Assembly (NCBI RefSeq): GCF_937616625.2
Contig: NC_065572.1
Coordinates: 68,446,653 to 68,510,652 of the forward strand
Origin: Mercurialis annua
Lineage: Eukaryota; Streptophyta; Magnoliopsida; Malpighiales; Euphorbiaceae
DNA: 64,000 bases
Reading direction: 5' to 3'
Shown here: positions 46,870 to 64,000 of the stretch, piece by piece
Layout of the letters: each line of letters starts with the position of its first letter
Position numbering within the stretch: the stretch's first letter is position 1
Notes under the pieces: generated by a model
Databases searched by the model: none
The model's input: the letters and a program-made list of their open reading frames with translations, nothing else
Told to the model about the DNA's origin: nothing
Made by a program: the position numbers and the translations under genes

Positions 46870-47640
46870 GGACGATGACAAAAGTACCTAAAATTTTAAA
46901 AATATTTACAAAAGTACCTGTCAACTTTTTTTATTTACAAAAATACGACTGATTTAAAATTAATTACAAAAGTACCAAAAAATGAAAATTAATTACAATA
47001 GTACGATTTGTATAATGTCAGTATAATTATGGTATAATTTTGGAATATTAAAACTATAAATCAGATAATTTAAAAATAATATTTGGTTTATTATTGGTAT
47101 AATTTCAGTATATTTTCGGTATATCGATTATAAATTTTTATATATATTTTCTAGTTGATAACATGTATATTTTTTTTATATGTATTTTTCACTGTATTGG
47201 TAATGAACTAGAGAATTTGTATATTGTTGGCATAATTTTAGTATATTGCTAGGTTAATATTTAGTATGCGATGTGGTGTAATGTTGATTTAATAATAAAA
47301 TTTCAGTATATTTTGATGTGTACACTCTTGATATACTGTTAGTATAATTTTGGTATATTATTAATTTAATTTTTAGTAAACGATTTGATGTAATTTTAGT
47401 AATTTTTTATTTAATATTAATAAAATCTCAATATGTATAATGTTGGTATAATATTGATATAATGTTGATATATTAGTTTATTAGTATACTAACATTATAT
47501 CCACAGTATACACCGTATGTTTGATATTATTTTTTATTTTTTTATACTTTTATAAATATTATTAAAAAATTTATAAATAAAAAAAGTCAACATGTAGTTT
47601 TGTAATTATTTTCATTTTTTTTGGTAAATGGTGTAATTTC
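46870..47640. mobile_element. Putative TIR element with TATAAT-rich core
   Basis: The arms are inverted copies. The left is TTTACAAAAGTACCTGTCAA (about 46906) followed by CTTTTTTTATTTACAAA. The right, read in reverse, is ATTACAAAACTACATGTTGA followed by CTTTTTTTATTTATAAA. Between them are many degenerate GGTATAATNTTGGTATA-like words (47020-47520) with no coding capacity. Exact ends and target duplication were not resolved, so the class is unknown. Confidence 0.5.
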
Positions 47641-49935
47641 CGCTTGAAACAAATAATTAACAATTCAAGTTTGGCTCAAAATAGACAGCCCGGATAGCCA
47701 AGGCCCATGATAAATACACACCCATAGTAGAGGAATATCCATCTATAAAAAAAATAAGATGAAAAGATAAAGCTTATCTATTTGATGATGATCCCATAAT
47801 TTATGTACAAATGATTAAAGAGAAAAGGGTCAATCCGGTTACCAAACTTATATCTAGAAATTAAATAAACTATCTTTAATTTTTTTAGTTGATTAGATCC
47901 AAAAACTTGTGTCTCAATATCAAATAAGTTACTTTTAAATTTTTTAGTCAATTAAATTTAAACTTTTTAATTTATGTCAAATAACTCCTACCCTATATAT
48001 CTCAAAACGCGTGACTTATTTGATTCGGAAACACAAACTTTGAGATCAAATTGATCAAAAAGTTAAAAATTACACTTATTTAATTTGAGGATATAATCTC
48101 GAAGGCCGGATGGACCTTTTTTCTCAATTAGTAAATTAATGATAGATAAGGACCATCTGGTTGAGGAACTAGAATGCTTAGATAAAGGACCACTGCAGTA
48201 ACTTGCAATTCGTAGGGCGTGTTTGTTTGTCAAAGCTGGTGGAAGGGAATGGGATGAGTATGACTGAGCAATCTGCAAATTAAAACCAAGGTCCCAAAGG
48301 ATGCCTAGAGAACTGATTTTGTGGACCCTCAAAAGTGACTCTAGAGGTCCCTCCAATTTGTACATTAAGAATTTTTAGGTGTTTTTTCGCTTTCATCTTT
48401 AATTTCATCCTGCTATTTGTATCTTTGTAATATTCGTGTATAGATTTTTATGAAAGGAACAACTCAATATATATGGGGGCTTTCAATGCATTCACTCACT
48501 ACTTAGAGTTAATGTTTCAAAAACAATGCACTATTTAGATTCGCACTACACATTGAATTTCATTAGTTTGATTAGAAAAAAGATGTAAATATACTCCGTG
48601 TGTTAAAAATGAGTAATTTTTTACTTTTACATCGAGTTATACTTTAAATTGTATAATACAACAAACTGCTACAGTCGTGAGTTCAATTATTTGTACAAGC
48701 ATTTTCCAATTGTAGTAGTATTTTTTACTTGTTGCTTTGCTTTGAGTACGTTTTAAATCCCTTTAAATGATTCGGTTATATCTTTTTTAAAATGATATTA
48801 ATGTTCTGTTTTACATGCATATAATTGAGCAATTTTAAAATATTAATTATGTATTTGAGATTAAAAATATAGTAAATGTCAATGGTATATTTGCAATTAC
48901 AAGAAAATATATTTAGTTTTTAAGTAAATATAATATAATATAATTTTTAAAATAATATAATATAATATTTAATTTTCAAAATAAATAACAATTGTAAATT
49001 ATTTAAAAAAAACATGAAGATAATCAGACCAGTTGAAGTCGGTTTTCTTAAAAAATGAATTTTTTTTTGAAAAAATAAAGTTCGATTTAAAGTGAATTCG
49101 GTGTTAGATGAAAGTTAAACACGAGTTGACAGAAATTTAAAAATGAGTTGAAAGTTAAGTTCGAGTTAAAAAAAATGAAATATGCAATTGTCTCAGAATA
49201 AAACTGGAGAATAAATTTTCTTTAATTTTAGTTTTTTGAAAATTACCTAAAAAGATAAATAATTGAAACATTACAAATTGGTTGTTTTTGAAAAAATACT
49301 TGTTTGACAAAAAAAGTTGTAACAATATTAAAAAAAAAGTGAAATTATTACAGAAATACTTGATTACAAACCAAATCAAATTAATCCAAACTAACCATCG
49401 ACAACCAGCCATCGACCACCTCCGGCCCACTACTGCCGCCCTCGGTCAGTCACCTCTGACGACGCCTTCCTCAAAACTAAAACTCTAAATCTTAAAAACT
49501 AAGCCTAAATTTGAAAAATAAATTCAAAATCCTAAAATTTAATTCAATTCCAAGTAAATATTTTTATTTAAAAAGTTTTTTTTTGCAAATACTTGTTTGA
49601 TCAAACAAGTATTATTATCCCAAAAGAATACTCAACCAAATAAATTACTTTCATTTTTAAAATATAAAGTATAATTTCCTCTTTATTTTAATTAGTGCAT
49701 TGCTTTGTGGTATCTTTCTTTTAGTCCAACGCGAAGCATCAACTCTATTTATTTTACACTTGGTAATGATAAGACACCCTTCAAAAAACAAAAGCTTTTT
49801 TTTTTAAAGTTCAAGGTTTATACATAAAAAGTTTCTTTTAGTGGATATATAAAAGTTAAAAATTGTTGATTAAAAAAAGTTAAGAATAGCTAAAAACAGA
49901 AGAAGCAAAGCATGGGATTCTTCTGTTTTAAATTA
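47641..49935. other. AT-rich intergenic DNA, no gene supported
   Basis: Long AT-rich stretch. A 100-codon minus-strand frame at 48063-48365 and small frames at 49155-49488 have no recognisable features and no splice context. A short GC-rich patch at about 49395-49460 (CGACAACCAGCCATCGACCA) stands out but is too short to interpret. Confidence 0.5.
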
Positions 49936-50194
49936 CTTCCTCCGTCCTATTTTATAAATTTTATTTATTTATACACACAAATTAAAAAAACACTAAAAAT
50001 ATTTATTTTTATATATTTTTTATTTTACCCTTACTAATGATAATATACTTTTTCATATAATTTTTTAAGGTGATGTTATAAAAAAGAAAAAAGGAGAAGT
50101 TAAATATAATTTTAAAAATAAAAATAAAAATGAGATTTTTAAAATGGCGCATTCCAAAATGAAACTTAACACTTTAAAAATAAAACGGAGGGAG
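49936..50194. mobile_element. Stowaway-like MITE (Tc1/mariner type)
   Basis: The left end CTTCCTCCGTCCTATTTTAT and the right end ..AAAACGGAGGGAG form the CTCCCTCCGTCC-type inverted ends known from Stowaway elements, with TA on both sides (49934-49935 and 50195-50196) as the target duplication. The element is 259 bp and AT-rich inside, with no coding capacity. It lies about 700 bp upstream of the TAR start codon. Confidence 0.8.
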
Positions 50195-50903
50195 TATATT
50201 TTATTTTAGTAGGATGGTATTTTAAAGATACAAACATTCAAAAAACTCTATTTATGTATTACATTTTTTTCAATTTATGTATTCATTATAAAAGCATCAC
50301 ATTAAATGGTAAACAGTTGATAAAATGCCGTGATGATTTAGGATTATTAAATTTAGAGAAAACAATATCCTTTTTTCTCTTCTCGAGATATATAGTATAG
50401 AAAAACTGAGATATTATTCTCGTTTTGATAAATAAAAAAAAACAATTCCTATGTCGGAAGCTTTTCCAAGAGCTACAAATAAACCAGTTTAAGCATATTC
50501 CCTTTTATTGCCCCATTCCTTTTTTCTCTTCATTTTTTTTCTGATTATTTTTCATTTTCAAGAATCATACTGCTACTATTCTCAGTAGCTTGAAGTGTTT
50601 TTTTTCTAGTTTTTGTTTTAAATACTAAAAAACCTTCACAAATTTCATGCACTACTGTTTTAAATGGAGTTTTAGAGTTAAAATCATTCCAAAAATTACA
50701 GAACTAGCACTCATTATTATTACTACTTACCATATTATCTTAAATCCTTTTCCATTTCTTCTATCTTGTTTCCATTTTTCTTTACAAAATGCAAATATTT
50801 CACTCATATGATGCCTTTTTAGTTTTTTTGTAAGAGATTAGCTCTGTTTTTCATTGTTTTCTCGCTAGATTTATTTACTTCTTCTAAATTTTTTTCACTT
50901 GAA
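50195..50903. promoter_or_regulatory. Upstream region of the TAR gene
   Basis: AT-rich DNA between the MITE and the TAR start codon, presumably promoter and leader. Pyrimidine runs (CCTTTTTTCTCTTCTCG and TTTTTTCTCTTC) are present. No TATA box could be assigned with confidence and no auxin-type element was recognised. Confidence 0.4.
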
Positions 50904-57363
<6,460 letters not shown>

Positions 57364-58026
57364 AGGAGAGAGGTGGCTAGCGGCAACTGCTGTATAGAAA
57401 TCATATATTTTTTATATTGGTCATTTTGGTAACAAATTCTCGAGCATCACTTGTGATTGTCAATGCCATGAATGTGTTTGTGTGCATGATCGAATTACAC
57501 AAGTAAATAAATTGAGACAATGAAAAAATTCAAAACCCACATATTAATAAAAAAAATCATGAGAATAAACATGCATATTGACATCATAATTAAACCACCA
57601 TGAAAATTAAGTATTCAGTTTAAACGCCTGTGAATCTTCGAGGTTATAGCTTACAAATTGAAGTTCAAACTAACTTTTGTGATTTAAATACTGATTCACC
57701 TTAAAAGTTAGATAATTGTAATTTTAATCACAAGACTTTTCTCACATCCAGTGTATGTAAATTCCAACATAAACTTATATATGTAAAATTCCAACAGAAA
57801 ATAATTGCAAATATTTCTTTGGCGAAAATTGGACCCCTGATTACAGTTACATCAAAAACAGAATTAAGAAAATGAATAATGAGGGAAAAACACCTGAACA
57901 ACAAACTCCTGCTAAAATAACCAAAATTTGGGAGAAGCCTCCACTTGAAAATCAACATGATCAGAAGATTAGTGCATACCCATGTGTATATACGCGACTT
58001 GAAGAGATAATACAATCAACAGATTC
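57364..58026. other. Shared 3' spacer of TAR and AP1M (convergent genes)
   Basis: The two genes end towards each other about 660 bp apart. The spacer holds both 3' untranslated ends. A/T-rich words that could serve as polyadenylation signals occur on both strands, but none can be singled out. No gene seen. Confidence 0.6.
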
Positions 58027-61000
58027 TTATATTAGTCTCAATTCATATTCGCCGGCCATTGTTATGTATCTGACCCAGGGCAGAGCGTGATATCCACTTT
58101 TTTCGATGATCTTTAGGTAGCGAACCTGCAAAATCCCATGGTCGCTTATAATTATATTTAAGACTGCATTCATAATGAGAAATTATGCAAAGCATAGCGT
58201 TAGTGTGTGATTTAGTTAATATAGGTGTACTCTACGACAACAGTTACTGATCCTTGCTTTAGTATTTTGCTACTCTATAATCTACAGGGCCAGGAACTAA
58301 GCACCAAAGAGGACAAACTGAGGGGAAATAATTTCATTTTCTACAAACATTTCCAGTTGATACAAGTTTATGTTAATTTCTACTTGAAACCTGCATTCAT
58401 CGGAAAAGATAATACAAGTCAACACTTTTTGAGACTGGACTAGGTTTACATTACCAATTTTTAGGTTCTTAAACCACATACTTTAAGTCGTTCAAGAGCA
58501 ATCATTGAACTTCGTGTGAAATGTCAATCAATGTAATCATAAAAGCCTTCTCTCATAACTTCATAAGCATAACTTTTTTTGTCAATTATTAGCATAAGGA
58601 ATTGGATATATTCCAATTTGATTCCGTAACTTAAAACAAAAGAGCTAGTTAAATCAAAAACGGGGCACAATCTCACTTGAGCATATAGAACAACTAAAGC
58701 ATGTACCTGAATACCAGATACAGTAAAATATGGTATCTCAAACTTCACACGAATTGGAGCTTTTCTCTCCGGAGCAGCTTCTTCAGCTGTTATACTAGGA
58801 AGTTTAAACTCTGCCCTCAACATGTACTCCTAAACAGCATAATTCACAATTGAAATTAGTAGCATGAAATAATGGCCAATCACAATTCAATATCAATAGT
58901 TTTTTTTCCTTTTGTATGTATAGAGTAAAAACAGTTGCAAATGGGACATTTAACAAAATACTACCTTATTACCAGAGAAAGACTTGATTTTCCAGACCAA
59001 AGCATCATTTTCAGGGGCATATGTAGCAGAACCCATTGATGACCGAATATTAGGATTTGTTGCGTCAGATGGCACGGGCAATTCGATTTCAACATTAGTT
59101 GCAGTGCTGCACCAAAAAGACAAAAACCAAGAGTGAAATTTCATAAATTAACAATTTTTCTAAGGAATAAATGGAACATAAGCTAGGTGCTTTCCAAAAG
59201 GAACATGTCAATATGCTGCCTCCTTTTCTCCCAACCACTTCTCTCTCCCGATAAAAAGAGAGAACAATCTAACTGAAAGAAATTTAATACAGAAAATGAC
59301 TAACTATGCTGCCAATACAGATAATGAGACGGCTGTTCTTTTGGAAGAAATTTGATGTTAATATTCCCACTAATCATTTTCAAAGTGATTCATTATTCAT
59401 TCCACAAAAATAGAGGTCCTTAATTCTATATTAAGACTAAAAGTTACCTGCGCTCCTTGAACTGGCTCCGAGCTTTTACCATTATCTCAACTCTACTTCT
59501 GGAATGCCTTTCAACTTGAGCTTCCACCCAAATGAGAGGTTTTACCTGAAACCCTAAGAATTAGAGGTTAGAATTCACAGTAGCTCAATAAGTCAAAATT
59601 TGATAAATATTGATCCATAAGGTCAATCAATATTATAAGACAATTAAGCATCAAGTACCCATAAAGCAGTATCTACTCTAAAACAGCAAACAAGGTGAGT
59701 CAGGTGACTATCATACATGGCAAAAGAAGGCACTTTTAAACAAGACGATAAAACATAGAACAAACCTGAGTACTAAGCCTATATGTCATCAAATCGAAAG
59801 CTCCATCTGGCGGTACGAAGGATATTGTCCGGTCATTTTCAAATCTAGCCAGACGTACACACCTAATAGACAAAGGAAGGAAAAGCAACATAGAGAGGGC
59901 TGAAAGTTAGCAATTAAAGTAGTGGTGATATCATACTTTAACTCGGTTAAAATACAGACTGGCTTATCATCCATACATATATATATTCATGTGTGCACTT
60001 GTATGTGTGAGCGGACACATGCACATATAGATTTATGGGTGATGAAAACAAGCTTAAATTTCATCTCACACATCTGCAATCATGTAAGTAGATTGCTATG
60101 TGTAAATGTTGAGCCACCAAAGTTTTAGAATGAAAAATTAAAGTGGAGCAAGGCAACATACTGATGAAACTTGATATCATCCAGATCAATAGATTTCCCT
60201 TTTGTTGCTCGACCTTGAGCCTCCAAAAGCACTCTATCATTTAGGCCAAGCTTACATTCAGGCATGCCACTACAACAAATAATAATGGTTAGTCTTAGCT
60301 CCACCACTAATGTAATTATAAAAGCCAGCAAAGACTAAATAGCAGAAAGAATGATTAGTATGAGCCAGCTTCACGTTCTATGGGCTCACAAATAAAATGC
60401 TTAGAGATTTCATTCTTCATTTTTGCATCAGCAACCCCAACAGCCCACATCAATAACTGATGGTATATTTTCCTTTTATTTAAAACGAAGTCTAACTTTT
60501 CCCCTCTTTAAATTTAGTCAAATTATTATTCCCTATTTCAATTTATTCATTTAAATCATCTTTTCCAATATTTAATTTACTTCAAAATTTGAATGTTAAG
60601 ATTCAGGAGTCATTATTTACGCACATTGTACTGTATTACTACATATAATTCCAAAAGATCGTGCGTCATAGTCCAGGGATTAGGTTTCTTTTATTCTGAA
60701 CACTAGATTCTCGCAAGTGTGCAAAAAATGCAACAACAAACACAGCATCAAAATGAAGCTTCTAAAATTGAACTCCATATTTGCAGATATAAGGACAAAG
60801 TATGGCATTGGCCCCCACCCAAAAGAATAACATAATTACATGAAAACCATATTGAACTCTTTTTTAAATGAAAATGACTAATCATGCACCTCAAATATGT
60901 TCTCATCTTTAGCGCTCCAACAACATCTGAGCGTACTATTTGTCCATTGCTGTTGACAAGTATGTTGACACTCTCTACCACATCTAAAAAAACCTGAAAA

Positions 61001-61918
61001 AACACAAGAAATTCGCCTATAAAAGCAGCAGACATTGGAAAAACCGAAAAACACGAGATCCTAGCATATCATAACAAAAGAAAAAGATAAACTCACTTCA
61101 TTCTTTTTGTACCGAATTCCTTCACTACGCCAAGAAACAGCGTTTGTTACAGCCATAGGAGGTCGTTGAGTGACTTCCATTCTATAAGCATCAGTCTTAA
61201 TAAACTCACTGAGAATCTTTGCTTCAGTAAATTGAGGGAAACCGAAGTCCATAATTTCATCAAGCAATTCATACTGTACAAATCATATAATACAGTAATA
61301 TCATTATTTTCAACATGTCCAATTCCTACGAGCATCTTAATTCATCAATTATACTAAATTACCATCAATTATCGATAACTCACCACGACAACGAAGTTAT
61401 CTCTCAAAGATTCCTCTTCCAACTCTTCAAAATAATGCTTAAACACCTGTAGGTCCAGTCAAATCATATTAACAAGCTTCTCTAACAATTCAATTACAAT
61501 AAAATGAAGTTAAATAACAGAAAAAACAACAAAAATGTCAGCTAATTACATCGATTAAACGGTGAAGAAATAAAAGAAGGCTAGCAGCATTGCAATTCTG
61601 CCTAGAGGCAATCATTAAGTAAATATTATTGTGTTGTACAAACATGTAAGTGATTCCATTGTCATATACAACTGGATCATGTGACTCTGGATCTCCCTGC
61701 AAATAAAAAAACAGATGAAAACTAAATTTAAACAAATTAAACATCAAATTAAGCTCAAATTACATTACAAAAGAATAATTATAATCAACCTCTTTCTCGA
61801 TAAGCTTGGTGAAGAAGCGTTCGGCTTGAACGGAAGACACGTCACCGCGATAATCGCGCCAAATCAGGACACGGCCTTTTATATCCAGTAGAAAGAGCGC
61901 CGAAGCGGCGCCGGCCAT
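58027..61918 (-). CDS. AP1M: AP-1 complex subunit mu (clathrin adaptor medium chain)
   Basis: Eleven exons join in phase on the minus strand: 61918-61790, 61696-61550, 61446-61384, 61273-61097, 60993-60890, 60269-60162, 59862-59766, 59545-59448, 59106-58965, 58829-58707 and 58125-58027. This gives 428 residues, matching the length of plant AP1M (HAP13 in Arabidopsis). The protein is the mu chain of the AP-1 adaptor at the trans-Golgi network/early endosome, where it recognises YxxPhi sorting signals and recruits cargo to clathrin coats; plant AP1M also acts in cytokinesis and vacuolar sorting. The N-terminal longin-like part (residues 1 to about 140) starts MAGAASALFLLDIKGRVLIW. The mu homology domain (about 165-427) includes VFLDVVESVNILVNSNGQIV, FHQCVRLARFENDRTISFVP, APIRVKFEIPYFTVSGIQVR and the end GEYELRLI. 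All introns are GT/AG. No defect was seen. Confidence 0.95.
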
Positions 61919-62658
61919 CGATTTAAGTACGCCGATTTGAATCGGTTACCGTGTTTTTTTTCTTCTTATTATGAATGAAACAGAAATGATCACGATGAAT
62001 TGATAGAATAATTCAGTGAGTGAAGATGGAGATAAGATCTGGATTATTGAGGAAGAAATTTTAGTTTAAGAAATTGATGATGAATAAATATTTGGAGATA
62101 CTAGCTGGTTTGATGAAGTTTAAATGGATTAATTAATTAATTAATTAAGTTTTTTATTAGCAAAAATGAGTTAAGTTATCATGCAATAGCCATCGGTCAG
62201 TTCAGACTCGGAGAGGAAGCGTTCTGCTTGGCGCTTTGCAGAGATGAGTTGGAGCTAACACCGAGATTAGGCCCATAATTGTGATGACTAAGATGAGCCC
62301 ATATTTGTTAGCCCACTGACTGTTATACACTTACTTCAAGTCCATGTAAAGCCCATTATAAAATCAAAATTTTATTCAAAGTCTCTGTTATCTTTTCAGT
62401 TCAAAAATGAACATTCTTTCTTACAGGAGTAGGTATCGTTTATCTCGATCAATCTCCAATTTAATTTTTAATATGTAAAAAATAATTAAATTGTATTATA
62501 AAACTAAAAGAAGAATAAATTCAATATAAAAAAAAAATTAATAACCGAATATATTATATTTATTTTTACAAAAATTCTTAACTAATTTAATATTAATTAT
62601 AAATAAAAAATTGATATAATTATAATAAATTTACTAATATATTCATTGAGGAGTTATG
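61919..62658. promoter_or_regulatory. AP1M upstream region
   Basis: 5' leader and promoter of AP1M, read to the left. A TGGGCT sits at 62292-62297, and TTAGGCCCATAA near 62268 contains the site II core TGGGCC on the minus strand. GCCCA words also occur near 62311 and 62350. This fits a housekeeping promoter. The distal part becomes AT-rich and may belong to the Helitron whose 3' end follows. Confidence 0.5.
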
Positions 62659-62695
62659 TTACGAGCCACGTGCATAGCACGTAATGCGAAACTAG
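62659..62695 (+). mobile_element. Helitron 3' terminus (second copy)
   Basis: The 37-bp end starting TTACGAGCCACGTG and finishing GCGAAACTAG differs at only a few positions from the end of the Helitron at 39033-39868. It keeps the hairpin and the terminal CTAG followed by T. No matching TCTATACTATA-type 5' end was found upstream, so only the terminus is claimed. The element may be truncated or have a diverged start within 61950-62650. Confidence 0.65.
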
Positions 62696-62719
62696 TTAAA
62701 TTAAATGCATGAACAAATT

Positions 62720-63522
62720 ATCACTTTACCTCCTCAACTTGGCACAAAGTATCGAAAACGTTCCAACTGAAAAAATCGAATCAGTTTTATCATGAATTTG
62801 GTAAAACCGACTCAAAAATTCTCCTTATGCTGACGTGACACTTAATTGGAAAGTGAGATTTGTGAAAATTATAATTAACTCTAATTAATCACACTTAAAT
62901 ACTCATTAATTCTAATTAAATTCTAATTAAAATAAATTAAATCATGAATATTTTTGAACCTTTTTTTAAAAAATCAATTTTTTTTTCAACAGATTGGCCG
63001 GAAATTTTTCCGGCCAATTTGTTGAAGAAGAACAAACCTTTTTTGAACTTAATATATATTGAACACTATAAAGTATAAAGGCCTCTAGATGGTCAACGAG
63101 GAGTAGATTTGCTCCTAGTTCTTTCGAGGAGAAGATTTGCTCCTCATTTGTTCCTCGGCCGAAGAGGAGCTGCTCTTCCTCGTCGAAAAAAATAAATTTA
63201 ATTTTTTTATAAAAAATACAAAATGATCTTTTATATTTTTAATTAATATTAATTCGATATATAAAGTTTTGAAAAAAAAGTGTTTAATATGTTTTTTTTA
63301 ATTATTAGATATTAATTTAACAAGAGTTGAAAAAAATAGGATCATTTTAAATCTTTTGCCATTAAAATCCACTTAGGAGAAAAAACTACCATCAAAATAG
63401 AGAGTATGTCTCATTTTCTTGTGTGAAAGTGAGAATTTTGACAAATTCAGGATAAAAGTGATCTACTTCTTTTAATTTAGACATTTTTGATATTTTATGC
63501 TCAACTAAGAAGGTAAAGTAAT
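62720..63522. mobile_element. Putative TIR element with palindromic core
   Basis: Inverted arms: left ATCACTTTACCTCCTCAACT (62720) continuing to GGCACAAAGTATCG; right, in reverse, ATTACTTTACCTTCTTAGTT continuing to GAGCATAAAATATC. The core has a near-perfect palindrome at 62988-63023 (12-bp perfect arms ATTGGCCGGAAA and TTTCCGGCCAAT, extended by CAACA/TGTTG). It also has a cluster of GAGGAGNAGATTTGCTCCTC hairpins at 63097-63182. No target duplication was found, so the ends are approximate. Confidence 0.6.
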
Positions 63523-64000
63523 CCTTTGTTCTTAAATGTACAGAGTGTGCACATTTCGGGGTTTCGGCTGAATTTCAAACAAGTTGTAATGGTTCTAATG
63601 GAAGAGAGTTGTCTCCCTTGTGCAGGCCAACCTCTTCTATTAAAAAAAAATCAAACATGTGCTTCAATTTGATACTATGAAAAATAACAAATTGAGTAAA
63701 TTATTGGGTAATCTACACAAATCCCTCAAAAGTGACCTCTTCTTATGTTTTTACCTCAAATTTTTTTTTTAGCAGAAATCTCCCAATTAAATAGAAAAGT
63801 TTTCACCAATCACCCATACCCCAAAATAAACTAATTTTACAATGAAATAGGACAAGTTTGCCCCTTCTATGCTAAAACAGATGATAGAGGAATAAAACTT
63901 AGAAAATAAAACTTTGGCGATGAATAGTCAGGTGATTCAATTTTTGTTGATGTACGATCGGCGGAAGTTCAGCAGCAGTCCGGTGGCCGGAGGTCCGACG
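63523..64000. other. Right edge of window, no gene assigned
   Basis: AT-rich to about 63900, then abruptly GC-rich. The last 80 bases hold an open plus-strand frame from ATG 63920 (MNSQVIQFLLMYDRRKF) and an open minus-strand frame ending in TGA near 63941. Either could be an exon of a gene outside the window, but there is too little sequence to decide. Confidence 0.3.

Noticed and set aside
48063..48365. 100-codon minus-strand frame in AT-rich DNA
   Set aside because: Isolated, no recognisable motif, and no neighbouring exons.
60748..61035. Open frame extending AP1M exon 5 on both sides
   Set aside because: Only 60890-60993 matches the family; the rest is intron with GT/AG borders.

Overview
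This is a piece of a flowering-plant nuclear genome, almost certainly a eudicot. It is AT-rich, its genes are split by introns, and it is littered with plant transposons. Five ordinary plant genes can be read: an OCRE-domain protein running off the left edge, a raffinose synthase, a FLOE/DUF1421 protein, a TAR2-like tryptophan aminotransferase and an AP-1 adaptor mu subunit. Exon joins were worked out by hand from GT/AG sites and reading phase.

Layout: 1-810 (minus) 5' exons of the OCRE gene; 811-2500 AT-rich DNA with a field of degenerate GTTAAC palindromes; 2500-4771 decayed retroelement-like DNA ending in a plus-strand LTR-like segment; 4772-33424 a 28.6-kb tandem array; 34006-37724 a MULE with 9-bp target duplication; 38265-38404 a tRNA-derived SINE; 39033-39868 a small Helitron just upstream of the raffinose synthase (40086-43131, plus); 43705-46183 the FLOE gene (plus); 46184-50903 AT-rich DNA with two TIR elements; 50904-57363 the TAR gene (plus), with a 4.5-kb first intron hosting another MULE-type element; 58027-61918 AP1M (minus), convergent with TAR; 61919-64000 a second Helitron terminus and a TIR element.

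The outstanding feature is the array: 20 complete head-to-tail units of about 1.42 kb plus one partial, nearly identical. Each unit is a whole gene on the minus strand, not a bare satellite. It has a promoter with TGGGCC (site II) and telo-box-like AAACCCTA motifs, a 14-nt first coding exon, three further exons and a predicted 325-residue protein that I do not recognise. The last exon of each copy runs into the promoter of the next. Sixteen copies (3-12 and 15-20) read as intact, copies 13-14 share a frameshifting deletion with a copied filler, copies 1-2 at the left edge are broken, and the right-edge copy is truncated. Shared variants show block-wise duplication and at least one mosaic unit. 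This recently expanded gene family is the best candidate for a previously undescribed system here.

Nothing in the sequence suggests that the unique genes act in one pathway: sugar metabolism (raffinose synthase), seed-type condensates (FLOE), auxin synthesis (TAR) and trans-Golgi sorting (AP1M) are neighbours by position only.
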